22,809 nucleotides of DNA, taken from positions 6,032-28,840 of the forward strand of contig JADHYX010000285.1 in assembly GCA_027604685.1 (NCBI GenBank). The letters are read 5' to 3'. Below are positions 1-11,722 of the stretch, in pieces (the stretch's first letter is position 1; each line of letters opens with the position of its first letter). The position numbers and the translations under genes were made by a program. The DNA is from Lobulomyces angularis. Lineage: Eukaryota; Chytridiomycota; Chytridiomycetes; Lobulomycetales; Lobulomycetaceae. The notes beneath the pieces were generated by a model. It had not been told where the DNA came from. It made no database searches and saw only the letters and a program-made list of their open reading frames with translations.

Positions 1-182
1 GAATTATTTTTTCCTTCAAAAAATTCCTTTTTATTTGACTAGGGTTATTTGTATCACCACCAAAAATTTTAAAAAAAAAAAATAACCTTTAACGTAAGTT
101 GTTTTTAAACTAAAAAAATAACCTTGATCAAAAATAAAAGTTACAACCTCGTCTTATTCAAACTATAATTTTTTATAGAAAA
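1..182. other. 5' flank of CCT6, no gene seen
   Basis: AT-rich upstream sequence with no usable reading frame. The string AAAAAATAACCTT occurs twice, near 76-88 and 114-126, just ahead of the CCT6 start. This could be a promoter element or only low-complexity recurrence. The start codon at 183 has four A residues directly before it, a favourable context in AT-rich fungi. Confidence 0.4.
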
Positions 183-2312
183 ATGTCGGCTAATGCAGTT
201 TCCCTTGCTAATCCTAATGCTGAGGTCGCAAAAAGTGGTCTCGCTCTCTCTATTAACATTAATGCCGGTTTGGGGTTATCTGATGTTGTTAGGACTAACT
301 TGGGTCCTAAAGGAACTATTAAAATGTATCAATTTTTTTTTATATTTCTTAGCTGCAAAAAAAATATTTAAATTCTTTAACACATATGCATTTTTTAAAG
401 GTTGGTAAGTGGTGCTGGTGACATTAAAACTACTAAAGATGGAAAGGTGCTATTAAATGAAATGGTATAATTAATTTTTTTTTTTTTTTTTTTGAATCTT
501 TGAATTTACAATTATTACATTTTAATTTTCATTATTATTTTTAATCAAAAAAAAAATTTTTTTTTTTTATTATTAAAAAGCAAATCCAAAATCCTACAGC
601 ATCAATGATAGCCAGAGCTGCTACTGCTCAAGACGATGTTACTGGTGATGGTACTACATCTAATGTTTTACTGATCGGAGAAATGCTTAAACAAGCTGAA
701 AGGTACTGTTTTTTCTATAAAAAATTGTTTTTTTAACAAATAATTTCCAGATACTTGTCTGAAGGTTTGCATCCTAGGGTTATCACGGAAGGATTCGAAA
801 TTGCTAAAAAAGAAGCTCTCCTGGTATTTTTTAACCTTTTGTTAAATATATTTTAATTTTTTTTTATTTTTTGTCAAGTTCTTGGAAGGTTTTAAAATTA
901 AAAGAGAGATGGATAGAGAAACTTTAGTGTCTGTAGCGCGAACCTCGTTACGTACCAAAGTTAGACCAGAGGTTGCTGATGCATTAACAAACGCTGTTGT
1001 TGATGCAGTGATGTGCATCCATCAAAAAGATGTTCCAATAGATCTTCACATGGTTGAAATTATGAAAATGCAACACAAAAATGAAACTGATACAAGGTTG
1101 GTGAAAGGATTAGTTATGGATCATGGTGCTAGACATCCTGATATGAAAAAACGAGTTGAAAACTGTTTTGTTTTAACTTTAAATGTCTCGCTTGAATATG
1201 AAAAAAGGTAAATTTTGTTTTAACATTAAAATCGAATTAATTTTTTTTACCTCTTCTCTCCAATACCTATTTAGTGAAATCAATTCAAGTTTCTTCTATA
1301 GCTCGGCTGAGCAGCGAGAAAAATTAGTTGAAAGCGAGAGAAAATTTGTAGATGCCAGATTGCAGAAACTCGTAGATTTAAAAAAATCTGTGTGTGATGG
1401 AACTGATAAAGGATTTTTAATTGTTAATCAGAAAGGTATTGATCCATTATCACTGGATGTTTTAGCAAAAAACGGAATTGTTGCTTTAAGAAGGGCAAAA
1501 AGGAGAAATATGGAAAGGTAAAAAAAAAACGAAACACATTATTACTTAGAATATATATGTTTAAAAAAAATTTTAGACTTCAATTATGCTGTGGTGGAAC
1601 AGCGCAAAATTCAGTCGATGACTTAAATCCATCAGTTTTAGGATATGCTGGTTTAGTGTATGAGCACGTTTTAGGTGAAGAGAAATTTACTTTTATTGAA
1701 GACGTCGAAAAGCCAAAATCAGTTACAATTTTGATTACTGGACCAAATCCTCATTCAATTGAACAAATTAAAGATGCCGTTCGAGATGGTTTACGATCAG
1801 TAAAAAACGCTATTGAAGATGATCATTTAGTACCTGGCGCTGGAGCTTTCCAAGGTAATAATTTTTTTTTACCTTGAATATATAAATATTTTTTTAACTA
1901 GTTGCTTTATATCGTCATTTAATTCAATTCAAAAATGGCGTTAAGGGAAGACCTAGAATGGGAGTTCAGGCTTTCGCTGATTCCTTACTAATAATCCCAA
2001 AAGTTTTAGCACAAAACGGAGGATTTGATGCACAAGATGTTATTGTGAGTTTGGAAGAGGAACAAGCTGCAGGTCACATCGTTGGTCTGGATCTACAAAC
2101 TGGTGAAACATTAGATCCCGTTACTGAAGGAATTTGGGATAATTATAGAGTACATCGTCATTTGCTTCACTCTTGGTAAAACCTTTATTTATTTCACCAC
2201 TATAAATTCCTAAATATATATAAATTTTTTTTTAAGCACTGTAATTGCTAGTAACTTATTACTAGTAGATGAAATGATGAGAGCTGGAAGATCTTCTCTG
2301 AAATCTCAATAA
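183..2312 (+). CDS. CCT6: T-complex protein 1 subunit zeta (CCT6)
   Basis: Subunit of the cytosolic eight-subunit CCT/TRiC chaperonin, which folds actin, tubulin and other proteins by ATP hydrolysis. Nine exons join in phase: 183-325, 401-464, 581-702, 751-823, 879-1207, 1275-1517, 1577-1854, 1902-2175, 2237-2312. They give 533 aa, the usual length for the family. Visible group II chaperonin motifs are NLGPKGT (residues 39-45), GDGTT (91-95, with the catalytic Asp), VPGAGAF, and GIWDNYRV near the C-terminus. The zeta subunit is indicated by [31 protein letters not shown] and the tail [16 protein letters not shown]. No residue loss or frameshift is seen. The eight introns are 47-116 nt. The first ATG at 183 matches the normal CCT6 N-terminus. 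Expected to be constitutive and essential. Confidence 0.97.
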
Positions 2313-2717
2313 TAATTTAATGTTCAAAAAGATAATGCGCAGGCACTAAACAATTATCATTTTTTTTTTTTTTTTTAAATTAATTTTAGTTTTAATTATT
2401 TTTTTTTTTTTTTTTAATTAGGATTAGGTATTGGAAGTTTTTTTCTATTTTTTTTTTTTTGTTATTGTATAAAAGAGGTATTGTTTATTTAAAGTCACAC
2501 TTTTTTTTATTATTTTTTATTAATATAATTTTGATTGAATAAATAAATGTGGTTGGATTTATATTCAAAATTAAAATTTTGTATTAATTTTTTGGTGAAC
2601 AAAAATTTTTTTTTGGTGGCAACATCAAAAAACAAGAAGCCATAACAACCACTGTGATTATTTGAAATTTAATTCTTAATGATGAAAAATAAAAAAATAT
2701 AAAAAAAAAAAGTTAGG
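2313..2717. other. CCT6 / membrane-protein intergenic gap
   Basis: No coding potential. It contains several T runs of 10 or more and a tandem AATAAATAAA around 2539-2548, a plausible polyadenylation signal for CCT6. The A-rich stretch just before 2718 probably belongs to the leader of the next gene. Confidence 0.5.
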
Positions 2718-3590
2718 ATGAAAAGCAGAACATTGTTGTTTCTGCTGGTTTTTGTAGGAAGCACATTTGCGATTGAGTTGGATATAGGAGTTGCAAAGGT
2801 AGGGTTGCTTGAGCCAACAACACCAACATCAGCACCAGCTGCAAACCCTTCAGTTTCAATTGCAGAACCTCAAAAAATACCAACCAAGCAACCTCAATCA
2901 AACATAAGCAATACAGTACCAAGTGGAGCTTCTCCCTCATCAACTAATCAAATTTCAACCAATCCACAAAATCCATCTCCCCAAGTCGTTCCCCAAGTTA
3001 ACACACCTACAGCATCATCAACTTCTGGTCAAAGTGATAATGCTGTTGTAAGTGGAAGTCCTTCTTCCAGTGCAAATTCTAATCCAGTTGTTTTTTCACC
3101 TTCCAATAACTTGGACTTTTCCACCACTAACAGCAACAGCATTAAGAGTCCCCTTTCTAATGTAGATGAAAACTTTGGAAATAACAACGCAGGAGGGTCA
3201 ACAGCAAAACCACCCCTGACTAGCGACGATAACGGCGATGAAAACAAAGGTGACGATAAAACTACCCAACATTCAACAACGCAATCAAAGGTTGATGGTT
3301 TAAAGATATTTTTGATAATCATTATCCTTTGCTTTTTAATTTTTACAATCACTATGATAATATTAAAAAAAAAGAGGATGCTTTGGTTTGCAAATTCAAA
3401 AAAGAATACGAGCATCTATCGACAGCAATATTTTAAGTTTATTAGTTTCAAAAAAGGATCGAAGCAGAGAGATGCAGAAAAAGATCTGGACGTTAGTGCC
3501 ATGGTCGGTAACAAGGAGAGGAAACCAAGTGTAAATCCGTTGATTGCTCCATGGGAGGTCGAGACTGGATTATGTAGAGACAATTTCTGA
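2718..3590 (+). CDS. predicted type I membrane protein with Ser/Thr/Pro/Asn-rich ectodomain
   Basis: Single-exon gene of 290 aa; family not recognised. Residues 1-18 form a classical signal peptide (hydrophobic core LLFLLVFVG, cleavage probably after TFA). Residues about 19-190 are low complexity, rich in Ser, Thr, Pro, Asn and Gln and almost free of Cys, as expected for a heavily O-glycosylated stalk. It ends in a short acidic patch (SDDNGDENKGDDK). A transmembrane helix follows at about 196-217, then KKKR as a stop-transfer signal and a basic cytoplasmic tail of about 70 residues. The architecture resembles fungal wall sensors of the Mid2/Wsc kind, but no Wsc domain is present and this is analogy only. 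An AATAAA lies at 3626-3631, 36 nt after the TGA stop. The next gene is another single-pass surface protein on the same strand. Confidence 0.8.
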   Translation: MKSRTLLFLLVFVGSTFAIELDIGVAKVGLLEPTTPTSAPAANPSVSIAEPQKIPTKQPQSNISNTVPSGASPSSTNQISTNPQNPSPQVVPQVNTPTASSTSGQSDNAVVSGSPSSSANSNPVVFSPSNNLDFSTTNSNSIKSPLSNVDENFGNNNAGGSTAKPPLTSDDNGDENKGDDKTTQHSTTQSKVDGLKIFLIIIILCFLIFTITMIILKKKRMLWFANSKKNTSIYRQQYFKFISFKKGSKQRDAEKDLDVSAMVGNKERKPSVNPLIAPWEVETGLCRDNF

Positions 3591-4028
3591 TCTTTTTTTT
3601 TTTGTTATATAAATTTAATCTTTGAAATAAAATGAAAAAAAAACTAATAAATTAATTCTTAACTTTCATCCTCTATTTCAAAATTTTTTTTTTTTTAAAA
3701 TTGTAATCCTTTATCAATTCTAATAATTTTTCTAAAAACAGTTACTGTTCTTTTTTTTTTATTTTTTTTTTAACTACATCAAAAATCTGAATAGTTAAAA
3801 CTGAAAAGAAACCCTTTTTTTGTCTTTTAATGAATTTCTATTTTTTTTTTTTTAAACTTTATAAAAATAAAAACTTCATTTTGGTTCATTTTACATCCCC
3901 TTTTTTTTTTTCTTGTAAAAAAATTTATACAAAAAAAAAAAAAGCAAAAAAATTTTTTCCAGTCAATATTAAAAATTAAGCAAATAAAAATTTCAAATTT
4001 TTTTTTTTCTTTACTTTTTACTACTTTC
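3591..4028. other. low-complexity intergenic region
   Basis: AT-rich spacer with many T and A runs of 9-12. Open frames on the minus strand here are homopolymer-driven (Phe/Lys strings) and look non-coding. AATAAA at 3626-3631 probably serves the upstream gene. Confidence 0.5.
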
Positions 4029-5509
4029 ATGTTATTTAACCAACCTTGGAATGGTGCATTAATTATTTACTTAATTTTCAATTTCACTTTTTCTCAAAAT
4101 TCTGAATGCCTTCAATTATATAACTGGATTGGTCAATCATGGGCTGGTGATTGTTGCATTAATCCTCCAAAGGATATAATTTCTTGTATAAATGGTGCTC
4201 CTGGAGTCATGTAATTAATTTTTTTCTTTTGGTAAAAATTCATTTCGAAATTATTTTAGTAATGTCAATTCAAATAGTCCCAACGTGCCAAGTTTTAGTC
4301 AACTTTCATCTTTGTTAGTAGAAATAATAATAATAATTAATGTTTTTTAATTATTTTTTATTGTTGTTATATGCAGTTTTAATTAACTTGAATTTCTTTT
4401 TTTTTTTTTTACAGAACTCTTACTTATTCCGGATCACAAATGTTAGATTTGAGAGGTATTTCTACCTTACAAAGTTGTAATGTTCGTAATGTTGGTACTG
4501 CGTGTCTACCGACTGGAACCACAACAAGCAATTTTTTTCCTTCAGTTTGTTCAGTTATAGGATTTAGAAGTAAGTAATTCTATCATAATTTTTTGATGTT
4601 AATTATGATAATTTTCTTTTTCAATTCATCACAATTTTTTTCTGTATTAGCATGTGTTGATCCAAATCCTGCACCAGAAATTCCACCCGTAAATCCTGCT
4701 CCTCAACCACCGTCAGAGGCACCAACATCTATTCAATCTTCAAATTCTGCTTTTGTTACTTCTACTTCAATTTCTGCAGATGTAAGTACAACAACTTCCA
4801 TCTCTACAACGATTTCTAGTTTTATTACAGTAAAAAATTTTACTACCGTTACAGATATGAAAAATAACGAGATGGTTTCGTCAACATGCAATACAGGTAA
4901 AATAAGAACTTTGTATTGAAACAAACTACCTCTTTTTTTTTTTTTAGCATGTACAACAAACGAGAGTAAATTATCAGTAGAAACCAGCTCCTCAACAGTA
5001 TTATCTCCACAGAGCGCTGTATTTATTGTTATCATATCAATCTCTTTGATCTTGATTGGATTAATAACTGTGATATATTTCAAAAGAAAGCAGAAGTATT
5101 CCAAGGCAAAAACACAGAAAGAAATCCAAAATTTTACAGAAACTAACAATATAGATAATTTAACGGTTGATGATTACCACGAAAAAATTCCATATTTTTT
5201 TCCTGGAGATTCACTTTCAGAATCTCCTAATATTTATGAAAAGAAAACGAGGTAAAAAAAAAATAATTATTATTTTAAATGTTTTATTTTGTATTTAACA
5301 AACGTTTTTTTTTTTTTTTGTAAAGTATGTTTGATTTCGAACCAGAAATTGTACAGGAAGACCTCAATTTTGTAGATAATGTTGAAATTCCACCGAACTA
5401 TAACGATTTACGTAAAGAAATTAAAACCAAAGAAGAGGCATTGGAGGAGGCAGCAAAAAAAGGTGCCATTAGTAAAGAAACATTAGAAGAGTTAAAAAAG
5501 CAACTGTAG
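4029..5509 (+). CDS. predicted type I membrane protein with Cys-rich, LRR-cap-like ectodomain
   Basis: Six exons join in phase: 4029-4210, 4260-4313, 4415-4569, 4651-4896, 4948-5251, 5326-5509, giving 374 aa. The N-terminus has a hydrophobic signal sequence (ALIIYLIFNFTFS). Next come a Cys-rich segment with paired cysteines (ECLQLYNWIG, WAGDCCINPP, ISCINGAPGV) and a stretch with Leu/Ile-spaced residues (SQLSSLLTLTYSG, MLDLRGISTLQ). This recalls the N-terminal cap plus degenerate first repeats of leucine-rich-repeat ectodomains, a remote resemblance only. A Pro-rich hinge and a Ser/Thr-rich stalk follow. The transmembrane helix is at about 236-257, with basic residues after it. The cytoplasmic tail of about 117 residues ends in a charged, probably helical Lys/Glu segment. 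No enzyme domain is seen. It is likely a surface adhesin or sensor. Exons 3 to 5 each bring in a Cys-containing or Ser/Thr block, compatible with growth by exon addition. Confidence 0.8.
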
Positions 5510-5792
5510 TGGAAAACCAAAAGCTTTATTGAAAGCTTTGCTTAAATTGTAATATAAATTTCTATTGAAGTTAAATTTTTTTTTTACATTATACCATAGA
5601 TTTATTTAAACCTTTTTATTTTATTTTATTTTTTTGTTCTTTTCAAATTAAATTAATGCAATAACATATTAAATTCAAAACAAAATTTTTAGTGTGAAAA
5701 AAAGTAAAAAAACTAACTTGAATTTTTTTTTAATATTTTAACCTAATCAATAAAATTTTTTCCTTAAAAATTGTAGCTGTCAAATTTTGAAA
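5510..5792. other. short intergenic spacer
   Basis: No gene. A near-perfect short hairpin, AAGCTTTATTGAAAGCTT (5520-5537), lies 11 nt after the upstream stop codon. An AATAAA occurs at 5749-5754, close to the next start. Confidence 0.45.
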
Positions 5793-8213
5793 ATGGAGTC
5801 ACCGGAGTCAAGTCTGACGGAAATAAATCTACAGATACACAATGAAAAACGAAGCAGCGAGGATCCACACAAGGAAAAGTTTATTGAAAAGTACATATTG
5901 CAGCAATCCGCGTTAGTGAACTCGATGAAAATTAACAAAAAAGAAAAAGAAGAAGAAAAAAAAAAAAAAATAAAAGATCTCAATTATAAAAATAAAAATC
6001 TATCTACTGACGTGTTGTTACTTTCCTCACCTCAAATAGACAAAAACGCTGAAAACAAGGAAAAAGTAAGTGATGTGAAAATGGCAAAACGAGATAAAAA
6101 AATCTATCAAGCGATGAAGTATAAAAATGGCTCTAGTCCCATTTTTAATGATCAAAAAGATGTTAATATAAGGTACTGATAAAAATCTTTCTTTTTTAAT
6201 TTTTCAATGGTTTTCCAAAAAAAAAAAAAAAAAAAACAAATTAGCAAAAGAAAATCTAATGACTTTAAGGATAACCCAAAATCTGAAAATCTGATATTAA
6301 GAGGTTTCTTTTTTTTTCATTTTATTTTTATTTCATCCTTTTTTTTTTATCAATCAAATAAACTAACAACAATAAATTAAAAAAAAATTTAAGACATCAC
6401 TAACGCTAAGATACACTCAATGAGTGGCATTAAAAATGATTTTTCTTGTGAAAAAGGATTCTTAAAAAATAAAAATAGAAAAACTGACATAGAAACTAAG
6501 AACACATCAAAAAATGAAGGCGTTTCTCGTAAAAAAATTCATAAAAAAAGTCTGGCTACTAGAGTGATGGATGTAAATGTTCTTTTCTATTTTTTTTTTT
6601 TGATTTTGATTGTATTATATCTTTAATTATAGAATTTTAACTCTGATATCATCACTGGTAATAGATTGACACTGAAACACGACAAAGGTAAAATTGGTAT
6701 TTTTAACAATGGAAAAAAGTCGTGTTCATTTAATGCCTCGGGAAATCGTAATATTGCAATTACTATTTAATTTTTAATTACCTTTTTTTTTTTTTGCTCA
6801 TTAAAAGTTTCAAGTATTGCTTTCAATGAAAAAAAATTTTTTTCAGATGGGGAAATTGATGAAAAGAATTCATGGGAAAAAAAGAAAATTAAAACACAAA
6901 AAATACCAACTCGATCTTCCTACTTTATGGAAGCCAATAAGGAATCTTTAACGAGAGCTACTGATCAAGTTGAACATAAAAAAAAGTTAAATTCTTCGAT
7001 ATCTAGTAAAAAGTCTCATTCGGTTGCTTCAACTTTAGAAATTTCTTCTCAAAGTGATGACTCATTAAATAAACCTGTCAACATTAGCATCAAGCGTATT
7101 AATAAAAAAGTTTCCCCAGAGCAAATTGAAGACGCACATAAGAATGCCTTAAAAATTGCAATACCTCCAATAAACTCTAAAAGAAAAAAAAAAGAAGAAG
7201 TTACTGACGCTTGTGACAGTGTAAAAAAATCTAAAATTATGGACTCAACTTTTTCTCAAAAAAAGTTGGAAACACAATTAGGAGAGTTGAATTCGATGGG
7301 TGCTAGAGAAGAGTTGGACTGTGATAATAGTGTGGTTGCAAATGTTGTTGAATCCCAATTTGAATTCAAAAATATAGACAATAGTGTGGAAAAATTAGGT
7401 GAGTGGAAAAATAAATAAAAAAAACAACATATATTTTTTATAATTTGTTACCTTTCCTGCTTTATATTATTAGAGTCAGAAGGTGGAAGAAACGCAAACT
7501 TTTCATCTCCCTTAATTTTTGCTCAAAAATCGGAAATTAACTCTGAACTTGAACAAATCACAAATAAACAAGAAAATTTCAATTCTACATATGACACTGA
7601 AGAGCAAAAGATAAATAATTTGTTGGATAAGGAAATTATTAAATTTACGGAACTAAGCGAATTGAATAATGAAGTTGAAGATTTTGATCAATTCAATGAT
7701 GAAGAATTTTGGGAACTCGTTATTCAACAACATAAAAATGATGTAGAACGAAAAAGTTTTCTCACAAATGTTAACAACGACGCCTCGCAATATTCACTAA
7801 ACGAACCTATGAATAACAGTCAAAATCTGCAAAATAACGCTTCTGTTGGTAACGAAACTATGAACCAAGATACTCTTATGATACCTTCAGATATACTGTC
7901 GGGGGAGTACCAAAACACTTTCCAGTGTAATAACACCAAACCTTATATCCCCAATAATATTTCTGAAGAAAATCAATTGATCCATAGGCAACATTTACTG
8001 CCGAATTCTTCTTGTGTTAAAAATTTTTCTTATAATTTTCCCCTAGAAGATGTTGATGAATCTATCACATCCGGTGAATTTTTAAGTCCTCACATTGGTG
8101 TTGATGCTAGGGTAATAGTAGCTAAAGATGAAGATCTTAGGTTTAAAAATCGCTCTAGTAATATTGACACTGACACAAACAATTTCGTGTATAAAAAACA
8201 TAGATTACATTAA
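5793..8213 (+). CDS. uncharacterised Lys/Ser/Asn-rich protein, possibly nuclear
   Basis: Six exons join in phase: 5793-6172, 6245-6303, 6394-6572, 6633-6687, 6847-7398, 7474-8213, giving 654 aa. I do not recognise the family. The start is the first ATG (MESPESSLTEIN); the same frame is open a little further upstream without another ATG. The N-terminal half is basic, with Lys-rich strings (EKEEEKKKKIK at about residue 50) and a likely nuclear localisation signal (SKRKKKEE) in exon 5. The C-terminal half is acidic and Asn/Gln-rich and includes a conserved-looking acidic/aromatic patch, EDFDQFNDEEFWELVIQQH. No transmembrane segment, signal peptide or catalytic motif is visible. Most of it is probably disordered. 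Exon 2 ends at an atypical donor, GTTTCT, so the 6304-6393 intron is the least certain; it is still needed for frame. It could be a chromatin or replication regulator, but there is no direct evidence. Confidence 0.75.
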
Positions 8214-8366
8214 TTTTCTTTTGTTAAGATTAATTTTCTATTCCATTAGTAAACATTGTAGTAATTTATATATCATAATATTATAAAAATATACTTTTGA
8301 CTTTTATATAAGGGTTTTTAAGATCATTTTTTTTTTTTTACATAAAGTTCTATATTAGAATTGATA
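8214..8366. promoter_or_regulatory. short intergenic region containing the NIC96 promoter
   Basis: Only 153 nt separate the upstream stop from the NIC96 start, so the terminator of one gene and the promoter of the next must share this space. A TATATAA-like string lies near 8303-8310. No other element can be named. Confidence 0.4.
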
Positions 8367-11243
8367 ATGGATTTTCAAGATCTTTACAATTCTAGTCAAA
8401 GTTTGACCTCCCACATAGTATCAACAAATTTTCCTAGCATTGATCGTGGGATTGATCAAATTGAGCAGTAAATGATTATTTGTTTACATAGAATTTTATT
8501 TTTTTAATTTTTAACCTTTTTTTTAGACAAAGTAGAAAACTTTTTTCAAAAACTACAAGAGAAGGATCAAGAAATATAGATACTAGAACAGCTTATCTTT
8601 TAGCAAACAAAGGTTATGATGCTGAAAAGGTTGCTGAAACTTTAGAACAAATAGATTTTGCTGGTACTTTTGAGAGTCTAAATCCGATTCAGGATACTGA
8701 CGTAGAGTCTTATCTGCAGCATCAGCATGAGATAATAGTTTTATCGGCTGTTGAGGGTAATTTTTTTTTTTTTTTCGAGATTATTTTATTTTTGTTCTTT
8801 TTAGATGGAAGAAAACAATGCGTTGATGACTTTGAAATCAATTTTGAAAAAAATTTAACAAGGGATTGGGAAATTTCAAGAAAAAGAATATTTGAAGAAT
8901 TAGGGCAACGCAAAGCTTTAAAAAGGGCCTCTCCTCGTACTAGTCATGAATTTTTTCGTCAAAGTCGTCATCAGTACACTTATCTTCGTAAAAGCAAAAC
9001 TAATAATTTAAAGAAAATAATAATTTTATTTATTTTTTCATATAGCGAAAACTACCTTAAATCCAAAAATGAAAAATTTTTCCAAGGTTGTGATGAGTTT
9101 AAATGATGCTAGATTAAAAGAGGAAGATTTTGGACTAATTGCAAGTTTTACTAAAGTAGTAAAGCAAAACGAAAAAGGTGGTGATGTTACTGAAAAGCAA
9201 CTTTCAGATTGTTGGAAATTACTATCCAATATTTTAATGGAAAAAAATGTGGAAAATGGTGTTTTTAAAAGAAATTCTTTAAGTGCCTTGCATTACAAAG
9301 AATTATTTGACAGTCAAATACAGGATAATAAATTTACCGTTAATAATTTTCAAAAAATAATTGTTGAAGGAGGTAAAGAATTTTTATCTCAACACTTTTG
9401 GCAGTTTATGGAGGATTCGATATCGCACAACCGCTCTGCCACCTTAGGTATGCCTTCTGTTAATACAGTAGTCGATGCATTTGTGAAACTCAAATTTACA
9501 AAGTATGGAAATTTTACCAAATCCTATATAGAAGTTTATGATATTGGGGACTCAAAAAAAGCAATTTGGGTGCATTTATTTTATTTAGTCAGAGCTAATC
9601 GTACTAATGAAGCTGTATCATACATTGAGGAACATCACAGCTATTTTTCAAGTTCCGACTCTAATTTTTCCAATTATTTCAAAACCTGGGTTAGTGGGGG
9701 TTTAGATAAACAATTAAGAAATATGTTGTTGCAACATTGGAATAATTACATTAAGGATTCTTTAAAAGTTGGGAATCGCGGAATTATCGAGGGTGATCCC
9801 TTTAAATATGCATTATATAAATTAATCGGTAGATGTGAGTTGAATCGAAAAGTTGTTCCTGGAAATGATGTTTTACCCTCAACACAAGATTATTTATGGT
9901 TTCAACTAATGCTTATACAAGAAGGCACAAAATCAGAAGAGTCTACACAGGATAGATTTACATTAAGGGATATGGCAAAGTCAATGAAACGGTTTGGTTG
10001 TGAACACTTTTGTCCTCATGGAAAGCAGCTGACAAACTGGGCATTTGTTCTTTTTATCTGTGGTGAATTCGAGCAGGCAATCGATTTCTTATTTTCTATT
10101 CCAGACTTGCAAGTTGACGCTGTACACTTTGGCATTGCCCTTGCATATTATGGTGTATTGAGAATTTTTGAATCTCCACATTTAGGTAATGCAGGAATAA
10201 AAGTTTTAGATTACAAGACTATTTCAACACCGGCCGGGGAATATCAAATAAGCAGCATTAATTTTTCCAACATTTTGGAGTCTTATTCAAAATCATTTTC
10301 TACAAGCAGCACCGTCGAAGCACTTCATTATGTTTTTGTTATAGGGTTATTCGGAAGCGAAATAGAAGATGTCGACAGTCAATTTTTTAGTAATCAAAAA
10401 AAACCTGGGGCACAGGAGTATACCAATATTCTCCATCAATTTATTGTTGACATAATTCTGGAAAACTTGGACAAAATTGATTTATTATTAGGCAGTGTGA
10501 GGGATGACTGTGTAAGATTACCAGGATTTTTAGAAAAGTATATGAAACTGTTGCATATTAAATCGACAGAGGCGTTTTTAAATATTATAACTAAAACGGC
10601 GGCAACAAAATGTGATGAGCGTGGAAATTATGATGATACCATTGTACTATACGATTTAGCAGGAGAGTACGACGAAGTGTTTAGTATCTTGAATAAAAGA
10701 TTAGGAGAAAAAATTAGTCAAAGAACCTATGTTGGGCCATTACAACCTGCACCAGTTTCGTTTAAACTTCAAGATCAAAAAATAAGTTTAATCGCTACAG
10801 AAATCTTGGATAAATATGAAAATCATGCGCAAATTTTTAATAAAGTAAAGAGATCCAAATTAGATGGATGTAAAATTTTAATTAGTTTGATGGAATTTTT
10901 TAATTTGATAGACCAAAAAAAGTATAAAGAGTCGATTACGATAACAGACACTTTAAAAATATTTCCTACGATAGAAGACCCAAAGCTAGCGAAAAAAAAA
11001 GCTTTGGATCTTGAAATTTTAGATGAAAATGTATTAAAAGTCTTAGATGGAGTGCTAATATTTTTAATGTACAGTTACCGACAGCTCAACAATAGTTTTA
11101 AAAGATTTGGAAATTTTGAGGAGTTGCATGAAATCAACACAAGAATGAAGGCTTTAATACTTTTTTGCTCTAATGTCAGATACAAGTTACCGCAAGATGT
11201 TTACGGTCAGTTGGTTAAATTGCATAATGGTGAAGTTGTTTAA
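8367..11243 (+). CDS. NIC96: nucleoporin Nic96/NUP93, nuclear pore inner-ring scaffold
   Basis: Linker scaffold nucleoporin of the inner ring. In known systems it recruits the Nsp1/Nup62 channel complex and binds Nup188/Nup192. Four exons (8367-8467, 8527-8756, 8805-8987, 9046-11243) give 903 aa, similar to yeast Nic96 and vertebrate NUP93. The long last exon carries the all-helical Nic96 domain. Family hallmarks include GRCELNRKVVPG, DYLWFQLMLIQEG, the FEQAIDFLF helix with DAVHFGIALAYYG, a YDLAGEYDEVFSILNKRL segment and a C-terminal ARTLI/MKALILF-type helix ending near YKLPQDVYGQL. The region before exon 4 (KQCVDDFEINFEKNLTRDWE and following) fits the N-terminal part of the family. No truncation or frameshift is seen. 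The intron at 8988-9045 contains TACTAAT-like sequence before its AG; without that splice the frame is lost. Confidence 0.95.
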
Positions 11244-11722
11244 AGAAAGATTTTTTATTTTTTAATTTTTTTTTGTATCTCTTTTTTTTTTGATGTAAAA
11301 AATTTTTTATTTTAATTTTTTTTTTTTTTTTTTTTTAATTTATTTATATAATTTTATTATTTTTATTTTAGTTTTATTTTTTTAATTTTTATTTTTTTTT
11401 TAAAATATTTTTAAAAAAAAATTCTTTTTTTTCAATTAATTTATTTTAAACTAAAAATGAAAGAAATTCTTTTTTATAAATTTGAATTAAAAACCTAAAT
11501 AAAAAAAAAAAAAAATAAAAAAAAATAAAGTAAATTTTTCAAAAAAAAAAAAAAAAATTTTGAATTTTTTAAATTTTGGATTTTTTACTTACTTTTTCAG
11601 GCTTCAATTAATGTGTCTTTTTCCTTAATTTTTTTTTTTCCAAAATTTTAAAGGTTTTTTTTTATATTTTTCTTATTTTAGTTTATAAAAAAAAGAAAAA
11701 TAAAGAAAAGAAATAAAGGATA
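11244..11722. other. extreme low-complexity A/T spacer
   Basis: Nearly 480 nt of almost pure A and T with runs up to about 18, including a T run near 11319-11336 and A runs near 11500-11560. No coding frame or structured RNA is recognisable. It must hold the 3' end of NIC96 and the promoter of the next gene. Confidence 0.6.

Noticed and set aside
183..371. Open frame of 62 codons taken as a short protein
   Set aside because: It is exon 1 of CCT6 read through into intron 1; the splice at 325/401 restores the conserved chaperonin sequence.
3029..3415. Minus-strand open frame of 128 codons
   Set aside because: Antisense shadow of the mucin-like gene; the plus strand has a signal peptide and transmembrane helix, and the minus frame is Leu/Val strings mirrored from Ser/Asn codons.
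4733..5149. Minus-strand frame of 138 codons
   Set aside because: Antisense of the Ser/Thr stalk and transmembrane exon of the surface protein at 4029-5509; splice phases support the plus strand throughout.
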